Counted from the first letter of the stretch, positions 33,325 to 42,159 are shown. The stretch: 42,336 nt of DNA from an uncultured Flavobacterium sp. (GCF_946479975.1 NZ_CAMLIX010000014.1:1-42336), one strand, 5' to 3'. A program made the numbers and translations. The notes: a model not told the origin generated them from the sequence alone.

Positions 33325-34527
33325 ATGATTAATCCCTCAGCACCAGGCTGGATCGATAAGTTCTTTAGTGAACAGAAGTTTTCAGAAGCAATTCCTTTTG
33401 AAACTGTAGATTCCTTTTACTATAAAGTAAGAGAAACGGGATTTATTTACGGACATATTATTGCTATCGATTCGCAGGTTCCAATTCCGATAAAAGGCTG
33501 GTTTAAGACCGAAATTTCTAAAACGGCGTTACTCAATACGCTTTATCATGTTTTTTGTTTAGAAAAAAGAAATTCAGAACCCAAAAATTTTATTTCAGAA
33601 GTTTTAAAGTTTTACAAGCAAATGAATCCAGAAGGATTTAATTTGTTTAAAATTTTATTACCAAAAGACACTCCTTCTCTATCTCTTGAAAATATAATTG
33701 ACCAAAGAGTTCAGACTAATGACAGCATCATCAGCAAAAACTTTTCGCATTTAGTTACTAATGCTTTGCTTTTTATTGATGTTTTAGCTTTTAGACAATA
33801 TTTGGAACATGGAGAAATTCCAGAAAAATATTTAAAAAGAATCGAAGAAACCGTTCTCGGAATTGTTGGCTTGGCTTTAAAAACCAAAACCGTCAAATCT
33901 GCTCATGACGATTTATTGATTAAACTTTTTGAAGCTTCTATTCGATATTCAAAGTTTTCAAAAGTTACTTCTTATACTTTAGAAAATTTACAATTGGATT
34001 ATTTCACCAATAAGTTAGAGCAATACTATTTGATTGATATGGCTGGAATGGCACTCTGGAGTGATGGCGTTGTAGAAAATGAAGAAGCTTATTTCTTGTA
34101 TTCTTTAGGCTCTATGATGGGAATTTCTGATGAATTTACAGCTAAAAGCATTGCTACAACGAATCATTTTATAACTACGCATAAAAAGAAAATTCCATAT
34201 TTTAATTACTCGAATCCTGTAAAACATTTTTACGATCAAATGACGCACAGTGTTATTAAATTGATCACGAGAAACAAAAACAGATTGGTGAGAGAAATTA
34301 TGCAGAGTAAAGAACTTGTTGTTTTATTGGCTTATTCTACAACGAGAGATCTGGACGCAAAAGAAAAAAAGAAAGTAAAAAAACAGCTTTTAGATATTTG
34401 TAAAACCATTCCTTCGTTAACGATATTTTTGCTTCCTGGCGGTAGTTTATTACTTCCGATATTGATAAAGTTTATCCCAACAATGTTACCGTCTGCTTTT
34501 AATGAGAATCTAGACGAAAATGAATAA
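33325..34527 (+). CDS. LETM1-related biofilm-associated-type protein
   Basis: 400 aa. The C-terminal part (about 345-395) has the LETM1-like signature LPGGSLLLPILIKFIPTMLPSAF after a Lys-rich segment KEKKKVKKQLLD, and contains the only hydrophobic stretch. The middle holds ALWSDGVVENEEAYFLYSLG, reminiscent of TerB-like acidic helices. No signal peptide. Proteins of this build in Flavobacteriia are named LETM1-related biofilm-associated; the role of the bacterial forms is poorly known. It stands alone between two terminators. Confidence 0.75.
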   Translation: MINPSAPGWIDKFFSEQKFSEAIPFETVDSFYYKVRETGFIYGHIIAIDSQVPIPIKGWFKTEISKTALLNTLYHVFCLEKRNSEPKNFISEVLKFYKQMNPEGFNLFKILLPKDTPSLSLENIIDQRVQTNDSIISKNFSHLVTNALLFIDVLAFRQYLEHGEIPEKYLKRIEETVLGIVGLALKTKTVKSAHDDLLIKLFEASIRYSKFSKVTSYTLENLQLDYFTNKLEQYYLIDMAGMALWSDGVVENEEAYFLYSLGSMMGISDEFTAKSIATTNHFITTHKKKIPYFNYSNPVKHFYDQMTHSVIKLITRNKNRLVREIMQSKELVVLLAYSTTRDLDAKEKKKVKKQLLDICKTIPSLTIFLLPGGSLLLPILIKFIPTMLPSAFNENLDENE

Positions 34528-34528
34528 A

Positions 34529-34564
34529 AAAAAATCGCTCCTTTTACAGAGCGATTTTCTTTTT
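34529..34564. terminator. Bidirectional terminator
   Basis: AAAATCGCTC / GAGCGATTTT stem between the converging LETM1-related and carbonic anhydrase genes, with A and T runs. Confidence 0.8.
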
Positions 34565-34581
34565 AAACTATATTTTTTCAA

Positions 34582-35217
34582 TTAAAATTTCAATTGATAA
34601 ACTTCATCAAGTTCTTCATTCGAAGCGATATTTACATTCAAATCTGTAACAAATCCAGAATTTAAACCGTAAACCCATCCGTGAAGCATTAAATCCTGAC
34701 CGTTTCTCCAAGCATTTTGTACAATCGAGGTTTTAGCCAAATTATAAACTTGTTCTTTTGCATTGATTTCAACAAAAGCATTAAAGCGCTCTGTTTCATC
34801 TTCAATAGAGTTTAGATATTTATCGTGCAAACGGTATTCGTCTTTAATATGGCGGATCCAGTTATCAATAATTCCAACAGATTGATTTCCCATAGCGGCT
34901 TTTACACCACCGCATCCGTAATGCCCGCAAACAATTACGTGTTTAATTTTTAACACATTTACAGCATAATCTAAGACACTCAGCATATTCATATCAGAGT
35001 GTACAACCATATTTGCAATATTACGGTGCACAAAAACCTCACCTGGTTTTGCACCAACAATTTCGTTTGCAGGAACACGGCTGTCAGAACATCCAATCCA
35101 TAATAATGGCGGTGACTGTCCTTTTGCTAGATCTGCAAAATAATTTGGATCTAACGCCAATGAATTCTCAACCCACTTCTTATTGTTTTCTAATAACTGC
35201 TCATAAAATTTTCTCAT
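34582..35217 (-). CDS. Carbonic anhydrase, beta class
   Basis: Interconverts CO2 and bicarbonate in the cytoplasm. 211 aa. Zn ligands and the Asp-Arg pair are in IGCSDSRVP, followed by FVHRNIANMV and the second Zn motif VCGHYGCGGVKAAM. No signal peptide. It lies downstream of the SulP transporter gene on the same strand with 114 nt between. The SulP-carbonic anhydrase pairing is seen in many bacteria and suggests bicarbonate handling. Confidence 0.95.
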   Translation of the reverse strand: MRKFYEQLLENNKKWVENSLALDPNYFADLAKGQSPPLLWIGCSDSRVPANEIVGAKPGEVFVHRNIANMVVHSDMNMLSVLDYAVNVLKIKHVIVCGHYGCGGVKAAMGNQSVGIIDNWIRHIKDEYRLHDKYLNSIEDETERFNAFVEINAKEQVYNLAKTSIVQNAWRNGQDLMLHGWVYGLNSGFVTDLNVNIASNEELDEVYQLKF

Positions 35218-35331
35218 TTCTTAATTTTTTGTGTGGTAATTTCTAGTTTTTAGGAATGTCTCAAAAAGAACTTTAATGTAAAGTTACCTAAATTTTGACA
35301 TTTCTTTTGTCTCAAAAACACCTATTTTTTA

Positions 35332-36978
35332 TTATTCTCCTCTAACAACTTCTTTTTGAACCACTTCTCTTTTGGCTACATCATAATAATGCTCAATTGT
35401 AACATGATTATGATTTTCTGGTGTATTTTCTAATTCGTAAGCTTCTTTAAAACCTTTTAGTTTGACTTTTATATTTTCATCAATTGCTCTGGTCTCTTTA
35501 AATTCACGAATTAAATCTAAAACATCATGAGAAATATATTCTGTATCATGAGCGTTGATAATTACTTTAGAATTTTCAGGAATCTCGCTCAAGGTTTGTT
35601 TAATCGCGGCTTTATTCAAAAACGAAACTTCCTGCGCTAAATCGATATGAATAATATCGCCGTCTTCGTATTCTTCTTTTTTGAAGTTGTACGCTCTTTT
35701 TAAGTTTCCTCTTAAAACAAAAATGATACTGATAACAATACCCAACGCAACACCTTTTAGCAAATCTGTTGCAACGACAAAGACCAAAGTTGCTATAAAA
35801 GGGACAAACTGGTATTTACCCTTTTTCCAGAAATGCATAAAGGCTGCTGGTTTTGCTAATTTATATCCAACCAAAATCAAAACTGTTGCCAATGTTGCCA
35901 ACGGAATTTTGTTTAAAATTGCTGGAATCGCTAATACACTTATCAATAAAAGTATTCCGTGAATAATCGCAGAAAGTTTAGATTTTGCTCCGGCATTATT
36001 ATTTGCAGACGAGCGCACAACAACAGATGTCATTGGCAGTCCGCCTAAAAGAGAACTTATAATATTACCTACACCTTGCGCTCTAAGTTCTACATTTGTG
36101 TTTGTGTAACGTTTTTGCACATCCATTCTATCTGTCGCTTCAATACATAAAAGCGTTTCTATAGAAGCTACAATGGCAATTGTAACAGCAACGACCCAAA
36201 CCTGCGGATTTGAAACAGCAGCAAAATTTGGCGTAATTATAATTGACTTAAATTCATCCAAAGATTTTGGAACTGGCAAAGAAACCAAATGTTCTTTTGC
36301 AATTGCCAAAGGACTTCCTGCAGATACAAATATTTCGTTTAAAACTACTCCAGCAATAACAGCAACCAAAGCTCCCGGAACTAATTTTATTCTTTTTAGA
36401 AAAGACACTTTATCCCAAGCTAATAAAATTACCAATGAAACTGCCGAAACAACCACTGCTCCTAAGTGGATATGATTTAAAAGATCAAACAAAAATGAAA
36501 ACGAATTGCTTCCATCGTTTTGTATAAAAGCCTGATCGCCTTCATAATCTGCATCATAACCAAAGGCATGCGGTATTTGTTTTAAGATAATGATGATTCC
36601 AATACCAGCCAACATTCCTTCAATTACGTTTGTAGGGAAATAGTTCGATATACTTCCGGCCTTTAGAAATCCTAATGCTAATTGAATTAATCCAGCGATA
36701 AAAACAGACATTAAAAATACATCGAAAGCGCCCAAATCGGTAATTGCGGTTAAAATAATAGCCGTTAACCCAGCTGCTGGACCTGATACACTAATATGTG
36801 ACTGGCTTAAATATCCTACTACGATACCACCCACTACACCAGCAATAATTCCAGAAAATAATGGCGCTCCAGAAGCCATTGCAATACCTAAACACAACGG
36901 AAGAGCTACCAAGAAAACCACTAAACCTGAAGCAAAATCAGATTTAAGGTTAGCAAAAAGATTGATTTTTTTTGTCAT
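35332..36978 (-). CDS. SulP-family anion transporter with STAS domain
   Basis: Inner-membrane transporter, 548 aa. About 11-12 membrane segments in residues 10-415 begin with the family start FASGLVVFLVALPLCLGIAMASGAPLFSG-like pattern. A cytoplasmic STAS domain (about 435-520) includes VSFLNKAAIKQTL and KVIINAHDTEYISHDVLD. SulP proteins carry sulfate, bicarbonate or other anions; the next gene is a carbonic anhydrase and no sulfate-assimilation gene is near, so bicarbonate uptake of the BicA kind is the better guess. Confidence 0.9.
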   Translation of the reverse strand: MTKKINLFANLKSDFASGLVVFLVALPLCLGIAMASGAPLFSGIIAGVVGGIVVGYLSQSHISVSGPAAGLTAIILTAITDLGAFDVFLMSVFIAGLIQLALGFLKAGSISNYFPTNVIEGMLAGIGIIIILKQIPHAFGYDADYEGDQAFIQNDGSNSFSFLFDLLNHIHLGAVVVSAVSLVILLAWDKVSFLKRIKLVPGALVAVIAGVVLNEIFVSAGSPLAIAKEHLVSLPVPKSLDEFKSIIITPNFAAVSNPQVWVVAVTIAIVASIETLLCIEATDRMDVQKRYTNTNVELRAQGVGNIISSLLGGLPMTSVVVRSSANNNAGAKSKLSAIIHGILLLISVLAIPAILNKIPLATLATVLILVGYKLAKPAAFMHFWKKGKYQFVPFIATLVFVVATDLLKGVALGIVISIIFVLRGNLKRAYNFKKEEYEDGDIIHIDLAQEVSFLNKAAIKQTLSEIPENSKVIINAHDTEYISHDVLDLIREFKETRAIDENIKVKLKGFKEAYELENTPENHNHVTIEHYYDVAKREVVQKEVVRGE

Positions 36979-37060
36979 AACACAATACTAAAAAAATTAT
37001 TCATTAAAGATTTACCCCATCTCGGTTGAGATGCGGCTAAAGATCAAATAATCGGAAGTA

Positions 37061-37342
37061 TTATGCTATGTTTGGAGGTGGAGCAAATATGCTCGGAGAA
37101 ATATTGTCTAATTTCACAATATTTTCAGAAACGATTGTTTTCTTCTGAATATAAACTGGAAGTATAACTTCGTGTTCCAGAATTGAAGGATGCATTACAT
37201 TTTTAAGTTCTTTATGCACTTCTTCTTCAGTAATACTGAAAGATACGGCCGCATTATTCCCTTTCTTTAACGCCTGAACAATTGTCGGGGTCGATAAGAA
37301 GGCAACAAATATGAATAGTAATATGCGGGCTACAAATTTCAT
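37061..37342 (-). CDS. Small exported protein, unknown function
   Basis: 93 aa from the ATG at 37342. An N-terminal hydrophobic segment (MKFVARILLFIFVAFLS) acts as signal peptide or anchor. The remainder is charged with EEEVHKELKNVMHPSILEHE and a Pro-rich end FAPPPNIA. The earlier ATG at 37366 lies upstream of the predicted -7 box and is rejected. The start codon is 5 nt from that box, so the mRNA is nearly leaderless. It precedes the SulP gene on the same strand by 82 nt; a functional link is possible but unproven. Confidence 0.7.
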   Translation of the reverse strand: MKFVARILLFIFVAFLSTPTIVQALKKGNNAAVSFSITEEEVHKELKNVMHPSILEHEVILPVYIQKKTIVSENIVKLDNISPSIFAPPPNIA

Positions 37343-37347
37343 CGAAA

Positions 37348-37377
37348 CAAAAATAGCGTTAAACAAATAAAATCAAA
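37348..37377 (-). promoter_or_regulatory. Promoter of the small exported protein
   Basis: On the minus strand, TTTG (37377-37374), an 18-nt spacer, then TATTTTTG (37355-37348). The best full consensus match in the window; it decides the start codon of the gene. Confidence 0.6.
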
Positions 37378-37407
37378 GAGATTTTGATAGAAATTTAACA
37401 AAAACAA

Positions 37408-37443
37408 AAAAGCAGAATGCAATTTTTATTCCATTCTGCTTTT
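37408..37443 (-). terminator. dps terminator
   Basis: AAAAGCAGAATG / CATTCTGCTTTT stem, about 20 nt after the dps stop. Confidence 0.8.
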
Positions 37444-37464
37444 AATTATTTAAAAAACAACAAT

Positions 37465-37944
37465 TTACAAGGTTTCTTCTAACCAAGCATTCATCATCCA
37501 AATTGTTTTTTCCTGCTCTGCAATGAAGTCACTCATCATCGAATTGGTTCCTTCATCATTAATTTCGTCAGATTTGTTTAAAATTTCTCTTTCAATTTTT
37601 AATAAATCTGATAAAGAATGAACAATCAACTGAACCGCTTTCTCATCGTTAGAAATATTTTTACCAACCGTCAATTTATTATTTTTAATATAATCTTCAA
37701 AAGTATGTAATGGAGTCCCGCCGATTGTTAAAACTCTTTCGGCTATCATATCAATTTTTAGCTGTGCGTCTGTATATAATTCTTCGAATTTTACATGTAA
37801 ATCAAAAAAACGTTTTCCTCGAATGTTCCAGTGAATTCCTCTCAAATTTTGATAATATACTTGAAAGTTAGACAGTAATACATTCAATTCTTTTACTAAT
37901 AATTCTGACTCTTTTACAGGTAATCCTAAAATATTTGTTTTCAT
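37465..37944 (-). CDS. dps: DNA-protecting ferritin-like protein Dps
   Basis: 159 aa, dodecameric mini-ferritin that stores iron and consumes hydrogen peroxide while protecting DNA. The inter-subunit ferroxidase residues are seen in GIHWNIRGKRFFDLHVKFEELYTDA, and DMIAERVLTIGG follows; the C-terminal helix has IAEQEKTIWMMNAWL. Divergent from oxyR with 109 nt between start codons, a common arrangement in which OxyR activates dps under peroxide stress. Confidence 0.93.
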   Translation of the reverse strand: MKTNILGLPVKESELLVKELNVLLSNFQVYYQNLRGIHWNIRGKRFFDLHVKFEELYTDAQLKIDMIAERVLTIGGTPLHTFEDYIKNNKLTVGKNISNDEKAVQLIVHSLSDLLKIEREILNKSDEINDEGTNSMMSDFIAEQEKTIWMMNAWLEETL

Positions 37945-37973
37945 AATCTGTTATTTTTTACTCTAATTTACTA

Positions 37974-37981
37974 CAAATTTA
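37974..37981 (-). promoter_or_regulatory. Predicted -7 box for dps
   Basis: TAAATTTG on the minus strand, about 30 nt before the dps start. No good -33 box, as expected of a promoter that depends on an activator such as OxyR. Confidence 0.45.
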
Positions 37982-38025
37982 TAGTAAGTTTCATAAAATA
38001 AATATAAATAAAAATTATATTTTCT

Positions 38026-38033
38026 TATTTTTG
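38026..38033 (+). promoter_or_regulatory. Predicted -7 box for oxyR
   Basis: TATTTTTG on the plus strand, 20 nt before the oxyR ATG; short leader. Confidence 0.5.
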
Positions 38034-38053
38034 CATCACAAATTACTATCAAC

Positions 38054-38995
38054 ATGACTATAACTCAATTACAATATGTGTTAGCAGTTGCTGAGCACAA
38101 AAACTTTACTCTTGCTGCCGAAAAGTGCTTCGTAACACAACCAACTTTAAGTATGCAGATTCAAAAGATCGAAGAAGAACTTAATATTTTAATTTTCGAT
38201 AGAAGTAAAAAACCGATTCAGCTTACCGATATTGGTCAGAAAATTGTAAATCAGGCAAAAAATATCGTCAACGAAGCCGATCGTATTAAAGATATTGTAG
38301 AACAACAAAAAGGTTTTATTGGCGGAGAATTTCGTTTAGGAATTATTCCGACTATTATGCCTACTCTACTTCCTATGTTTTTGAATAATTTTATTAAAAA
38401 ATATCCAAAAGTTAAACTTTTAATTGAAGAGTTAAACACAGAAGAAATTATTCTGAAGTTGAAAAATGGCCATTTAGATGCTGCGATTGCTGCAACTCCA
38501 TTAGAAGATGAAAAAATCAAAGAAATTGTTTTATACTTTGAACCCTTTGTAGCTTATATTCCAGAACATCATTCTAGTTTTGAAAAACAAGAAATTGAAG
38601 TTTCAGATTTAAATTTGAATGAAATTCTCCTTTTACAAGACGGACATTGTTTTAGAGACGGAATTTTAAATCTTTGCAAAAGTGTTTCTGATGCCGACCA
38701 AAGTAATTTCCAGATTCAAAGCGGTAGTTTTGAAACCTTGATAAAATTAGCCGACGAAGGTTTGGGCACAACATTACTTCCGTACTTGCACACCTTAGAC
38801 TTAAAAGAATCCGATAAACTGAAACTTCGAAACTTTAAGGAACCTAAACCAGCTCGAGAGGTAAGTTTAATTTACCCAAAGAGCGAATTAAAAATGCAAA
38901 TCATTGATGCTATTCGATCTACAATTGCTGGCGTTGTAAAAGGTGCAATTGTTTTTCAGAATGTTCAAATCATTAGTCCACTACAAAAAAAATAG
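38054..38995 (+). CDS. oxyR: Peroxide-sensing LysR-type regulator OxyR
   Basis: 313 aa. N-terminal LysR helix-turn-helix (MTITQLQYVLAVAEHKNFTLAAEKCFVTQPTLSMQI-type start) and a C-terminal sensor domain. The redox pair is present: LLQDGHCFRDGILNLC has two Cys residues nine positions apart, the same spacing and context as in E. coli OxyR (Cys199 and Cys208). Divergent from dps. A Cu/Zn and a Mn superoxide dismutase lie elsewhere in the window, but no OxyR site could be assigned to them. Confidence 0.93.
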   Translation: MTITQLQYVLAVAEHKNFTLAAEKCFVTQPTLSMQIQKIEEELNILIFDRSKKPIQLTDIGQKIVNQAKNIVNEADRIKDIVEQQKGFIGGEFRLGIIPTIMPTLLPMFLNNFIKKYPKVKLLIEELNTEEIILKLKNGHLDAAIAATPLEDEKIKEIVLYFEPFVAYIPEHHSSFEKQEIEVSDLNLNEILLLQDGHCFRDGILNLCKSVSDADQSNFQIQSGSFETLIKLADEGLGTTLLPYLHTLDLKESDKLKLRNFKEPKPAREVSLIYPKSELKMQIIDAIRSTIAGVVKGAIVFQNVQIISPLQKK

Positions 38996-39001
38996 TCATA
39001 A

Positions 39002-39027
39002 AAAAAGGAGCCAATTTGGCTCCTTTT
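39002..39027. terminator. oxyR terminator
   Basis: AAAAGGAGCC / GGCTCCTTTT stem with a short AATTT loop and T run; probably serves the convergent small gene at 39032 as well. Confidence 0.85.
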
Positions 39028-39031
39028 CTTT

Positions 39032-39229
39032 TTATACTGTAATTAATTGTAGACTTTGTTTTAATTCAGGTTTTTCGATTACAAAACTTAATAACCATTC
39101 TTGTAATTGTTCCATTTCATAAGGTAACAGTGTCTTGATAGCTTTTTCTAACTCTTTGCAGAAAAGTACCGGATCGAAACTAACTCTCTCAAGTATTGAT
39201 TTCGTGTAATCAAACATCATTTTTGACAT
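39032..39229 (-). CDS. Small conserved protein, unknown function
   Basis: 65 aa, acidic and helical: MSKMMFDYTKSILERVSFDPVLF-like start, then ELEKAIKTLLPYEMEQLQEWL. No signal, no Cys pair, no membrane segment. From memory such short proteins with a FDxxLFxKEL core are widely kept in Flavobacteriia and other Bacteroidota without known function. It lies between oxyR (convergent, shared terminator) and mnmD (same strand, 168-nt gap). Confidence 0.7.
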   Translation of the reverse strand: MSKMMFDYTKSILERVSFDPVLFCKELEKAIKTLLPYEMEQLQEWLLSFVIEKPELKQSLQLITV

Positions 39230-39397
39230 AATAAAATAAGATTTTCGGGGGTTATCTATTTTTTTAAACTCGAGCCAAATTTAAACAAATAACTAACATA
39301 AACTCTATTTTTAACTTATTATTTAAAAAAATTTAGCAACGAATACGTTTTCTTAAAACATATAAATCAATATGGAATCATTCTAAACAACTCATTC

Positions 39398-40060
39398 CTA
39401 AACGTTTTTAGAGGCTCTAAACATTTCTCGCTTCCCTGGAGGTCCCGCTAATTTTTCTACGGTAAATCCTACAGCAATCATACTCCTTTTAACAACACCG
39501 CGGGCTGCATAAGTAACTAAGACTCCATTAGGTTTTAGACTATTGTACATTTTCTGAAAAATTTCTGTACTCCAAAGCTCCGGCTGCACACGGTATCCGA
39601 AGGCATCAAAGTAAATCAAATCAAAAGTTTCAAAATCGTCTATTTCATCAAAAAATTGTTTCCTTTTGGTTAACGAGAACTGATCGCAAATTTCTACTTT
39701 TTCGTTCCATTCTGATTTATGCATTTTTTCGAATATGTTATGAAATTCCAATGCTTGCAGTTCCTCAGCATAATTCATTGCTAAAATCTCGTTTGCATCA
39801 ACTGGATATGCTTCTACTCCAACGTAATCAATTTTTTGATTCTTTCGAATGGCTTCCAAGAAAGTAATAAAAGCATTTAAACCTGTTCCAAATCCTATTT
39901 CTAAAATGCTTATTGGTTTTTCAAATAATGAAAGTCCGTTTTTTATAAATACATGTTTGGCTTCCTGAATTGCTCCATGTTTAGAATGGTAACATTCATC
40001 CCATTCAGGCAAATGAATTGTAGTTGAGCCGTCTAGTGTCTTAATTATTTCTCTTTTCAC
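39398..40060 (-). CDS. mnmD: tRNA wobble-uridine methyltransferase MnmD
   Basis: 220 aa, SAM-dependent methyltransferase equal to the N-terminal half of MnmC. It methylates the aminomethyl group at U34 of certain tRNAs. SAM motif LEIGFGTGLNAFITFL near residue 50, then FDLIYFDAFGYRVQPELWS and the late motif GPPGKREMFRA. The FAD-dependent half of E. coli MnmC is absent, as usual in Bacteroidota and Gram-positive bacteria. No close neighbour on the same strand. Confidence 0.9.
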   Translation of the reverse strand: MKREIIKTLDGSTTIHLPEWDECYHSKHGAIQEAKHVFIKNGLSLFEKPISILEIGFGTGLNAFITFLEAIRKNQKIDYVGVEAYPVDANEILAMNYAEELQALEFHNIFEKMHKSEWNEKVEICDQFSLTKRKQFFDEIDDFETFDLIYFDAFGYRVQPELWSTEIFQKMYNSLKPNGVLVTYAARGVVKRSMIAVGFTVEKLAGPPGKREMFRASKNV

Positions 40061-40276
40061 TTTTTTAGAAATTTATAGTAGCTCTTTATTGATTTTCAAG
40101 CTATTTTAATGTTCAAAATTAATCAAAACTAATGCGTAAAGCCTTAAAAATCGATAGATTTTTCATAAATTCTTTATAAAAATCAATTAAATATTTGAGT
40201 TTATTATAGGATAAATAAATCTCAGTCAAAAGCTATAAATAATGAATTTTCGCTAAGTATTTTACATAATTTTACG

Positions 40277-40284
40277 TAATTTTG
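40277..40284 (+). promoter_or_regulatory. Predicted -7 box for ilvE
   Basis: TAATTTTG matches TAnnTTTG, about 84 nt before the chosen ilvE start. The remaining spacer 40061-40367 shows no gene or clear repeat. Confidence 0.45.
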
Positions 40285-40367
40285 CATTCAATATTTTCTA
40301 TTTTACACGATATCATCACTTTAAAATTGATTAAGTGAAAATATCAACACAAAAAACTTACATAACT

Positions 40368-41438
40368 ATGAGTACAACTCAAACAAGCAAAATTGAAATC
40401 AGAAAAGCTGATTCGTCTAAGATAAGCTCTGTAGACTTTGAAAACTTAAGTTTTGGTGCTGTATTTACAGACCATTTATTTGAATGTGATTATAAAGACG
40501 GACAATGGCAAAATCCTGTCATTAAGCCTTATGCTCCCATTTTAATGGATCCATCATCAAAAGTCTTTCATTACGGTCAAGCTATTTTTGAAGGAATGAA
40601 AGCTTACAAAGATGAGAGCAATGATGTTTGGTTATTTAGACCTGATGAAAACTACAAACGTTTTAATAATTCTGCAGTTCGTATGGCAATGCCAGAAGTT
40701 CCAGAAGATATTTTCATGGAAGGTTTGAATGAATTATTAAAAATTGATCAAGAATGGATTCAAAGAGGAAACGGTGCAAGTATGTACATTCGCCCTTTTA
40801 TGATTGCTACAGGTCCTGGAGTTATCGCAAATCCATCTGACGAATATAAATTTATGATTTTACTTTCTCCTGCAAAAGCATATTATGGAGGAGAAGTAAA
40901 AGTAATTATTGCTGAACATTATAGTAGAGCTGCAAATGGCGGAATTGGTGCTGCAAAAGCTGCTGGAAACTACGCTGCGCAATTTTACCCAACTAACTTG
41001 GCAAACAAAGATGGTTTCCAACAAGTTATCTGGACTGATGATGCAACGCATACAAAACTAGAAGAAGCTGGAACAATGAACGTTTTCTTTAGAATTAACG
41101 ATACTTTATTAACAGCTCCAACAAGCGAAAGAATTTTAGATGGTGTTACCAGAAAAAGTTTGATTGCAATGGCTGAAAAAGAAGGTCTTAATGTAGAAGT
41201 TCGCCCAGTTATTGTTACAGAATTGGTTGAAGCTGCTAAAAATGGATCTCTAAAAGAAATTTTCGGAGCTGGAACTGCAGCGGTTATTAGCGTTATCAAA
41301 GGATTCTCTTATAAAGATGAATACTATGAAATGGCTCCAATTGAAGATTCTTACGCTTCTTTCTTAAAAGAAAAACTAACAAGTCTTCAAAACAAGCTTT
41401 CTGAAGATACTTACGGATGGACAGTTAAAGTTCAATAA
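40368..41438 (+). CDS. ilvE: Branched-chain amino acid aminotransferase
   Basis: Interconverts Leu, Ile and Val with their keto acids; PLP enzyme of fold type IV. 356 aa from the ATG at 40368 (MSTTQTSKIEIRKA); a GTG at 40335 would add 11 residues. Features are HYGQAIFEGMKAYK, SMYIRPFMIATGPG, the PLP Lys in GIGAAKAAGNYAAQ, and LEEAGTMNVFF followed by RILDGVTRKSL. The long form of about 355 aa is the eukaryote-like class also common in Bacteroidota. Followed by a strong terminator. Confidence 0.94.
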   Translation: MSTTQTSKIEIRKADSSKISSVDFENLSFGAVFTDHLFECDYKDGQWQNPVIKPYAPILMDPSSKVFHYGQAIFEGMKAYKDESNDVWLFRPDENYKRFNNSAVRMAMPEVPEDIFMEGLNELLKIDQEWIQRGNGASMYIRPFMIATGPGVIANPSDEYKFMILLSPAKAYYGGEVKVIIAEHYSRAANGGIGAAKAAGNYAAQFYPTNLANKDGFQQVIWTDDATHTKLEEAGTMNVFFRINDTLLTAPTSERILDGVTRKSLIAMAEKEGLNVEVRPVIVTELVEAAKNGSLKEIFGAGTAAVISVIKGFSYKDEYYEMAPIEDSYASFLKEKLTSLQNKLSEDTYGWTVKVQ

Positions 41439-41456
41439 TCTGAAAATCATACAAAA

Positions 41457-41502
41457 GAAGAAACCCGATAAATTTAGCTTTATTGGGTTTCTTCTTTTTT
41501 TT
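41457..41502 (+). terminator. ilvE terminator
   Basis: 16-bp stem GAAGAAACCCGATAAA / TTTATTGGGTTTCTTC (one mismatch) and a run of T's. Confidence 0.9.
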
Positions 41503-41587
41503 GCTATTTATTAAAAATGATTTTAAACACATACAATCATAGTTTTTTTTTACTCTTAAACAGAATTAAAGAAGAAACAAGTTTCTC

Positions 41588-41659
41588 AACACATAGCTAT
41601 GTGAATTGATGCAAGTGAAACGCCTTTTCTTCAATCTAAAAACTATGTTTCTATGTGTT
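41588..41659. repeat. Short copy of the 16467 MITE-like element
   Basis: Left end AACACATAG, internal GTGAAACGCCTTTTCTT, and a right end CTATGTTTCTATGTGTT identical to that at 16584-16600. Relative to the first copy about 60 bp next to the left end are missing, so this is an internal deletion derivative. Confidence 0.6.
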
Positions 41660-41671
41660 TAAATTTTACTT

Positions 41672-42052
41672 TTACAACAACTTAGAAAAATCTGGTTTAA
41701 AATAATTTGGCCCTTTCATCACTTTTCCGTCTTCGCGATAAATCGGCTGACCATTTTCTCCAAGTTTACTCATATTACTGCGTTGAATTTCATCAAAAAC
41801 AGCTTCGATTTTATCTTGAAGTCCGTGTTCGATAATGGTACCGCACAAAATATACATCATATCTCCAAGAGCATCTGCAATCTCGACTATATCATTATTC
41901 TGAACTGCCTCATAATATTCTTCATTTTCTTCCTTCATTAAATTGTAACGAAGTAATTTTTTCTCCGATCCTACATCAGCAATTGGAGTTGCGCTGTGAC
42001 CAATTTTAAAGGCAGTGTGAAATTCTGTTACGGCGTCGAGTTGTTTTTTCAT
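41672..42052 (-). CDS. MazG-like nucleoside triphosphate pyrophosphohydrolase
   Basis: 126 aa, all-alpha NTP pyrophosphatase. The metal-binding pattern is EENEEYYEA followed by EIADALGDMMYILCG, giving the ExxE and ExxD acids that hold Mg2+. The C-terminal part (GENGQPIYREDGKVMKGPNY) is typical of a subfamily annotated as phosphoribosyl-ATP diphosphatase-like. Likely a house-cleaning enzyme removing non-canonical nucleotides; substrate unknown. Divergent from the partial gene at 42186. Confidence 0.83.
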   Translation of the reverse strand: MKKQLDAVTEFHTAFKIGHSATPIADVGSEKKLLRYNLMKEENEEYYEAVQNNDIVEIADALGDMMYILCGTIIEHGLQDKIEAVFDEIQRSNMSKLGENGQPIYREDGKVMKGPNYFKPDFSKLL

Positions 42053-42159
42053 ATAGTTGTTTTTCTTTTTTTGGCTAATTTACTTCACTTCTTTATAAAA
42101 TTAAAATAAAATTGAAGGAAATGAAAACCCAATTTAGCCACAAATCATTTACAAATCTC

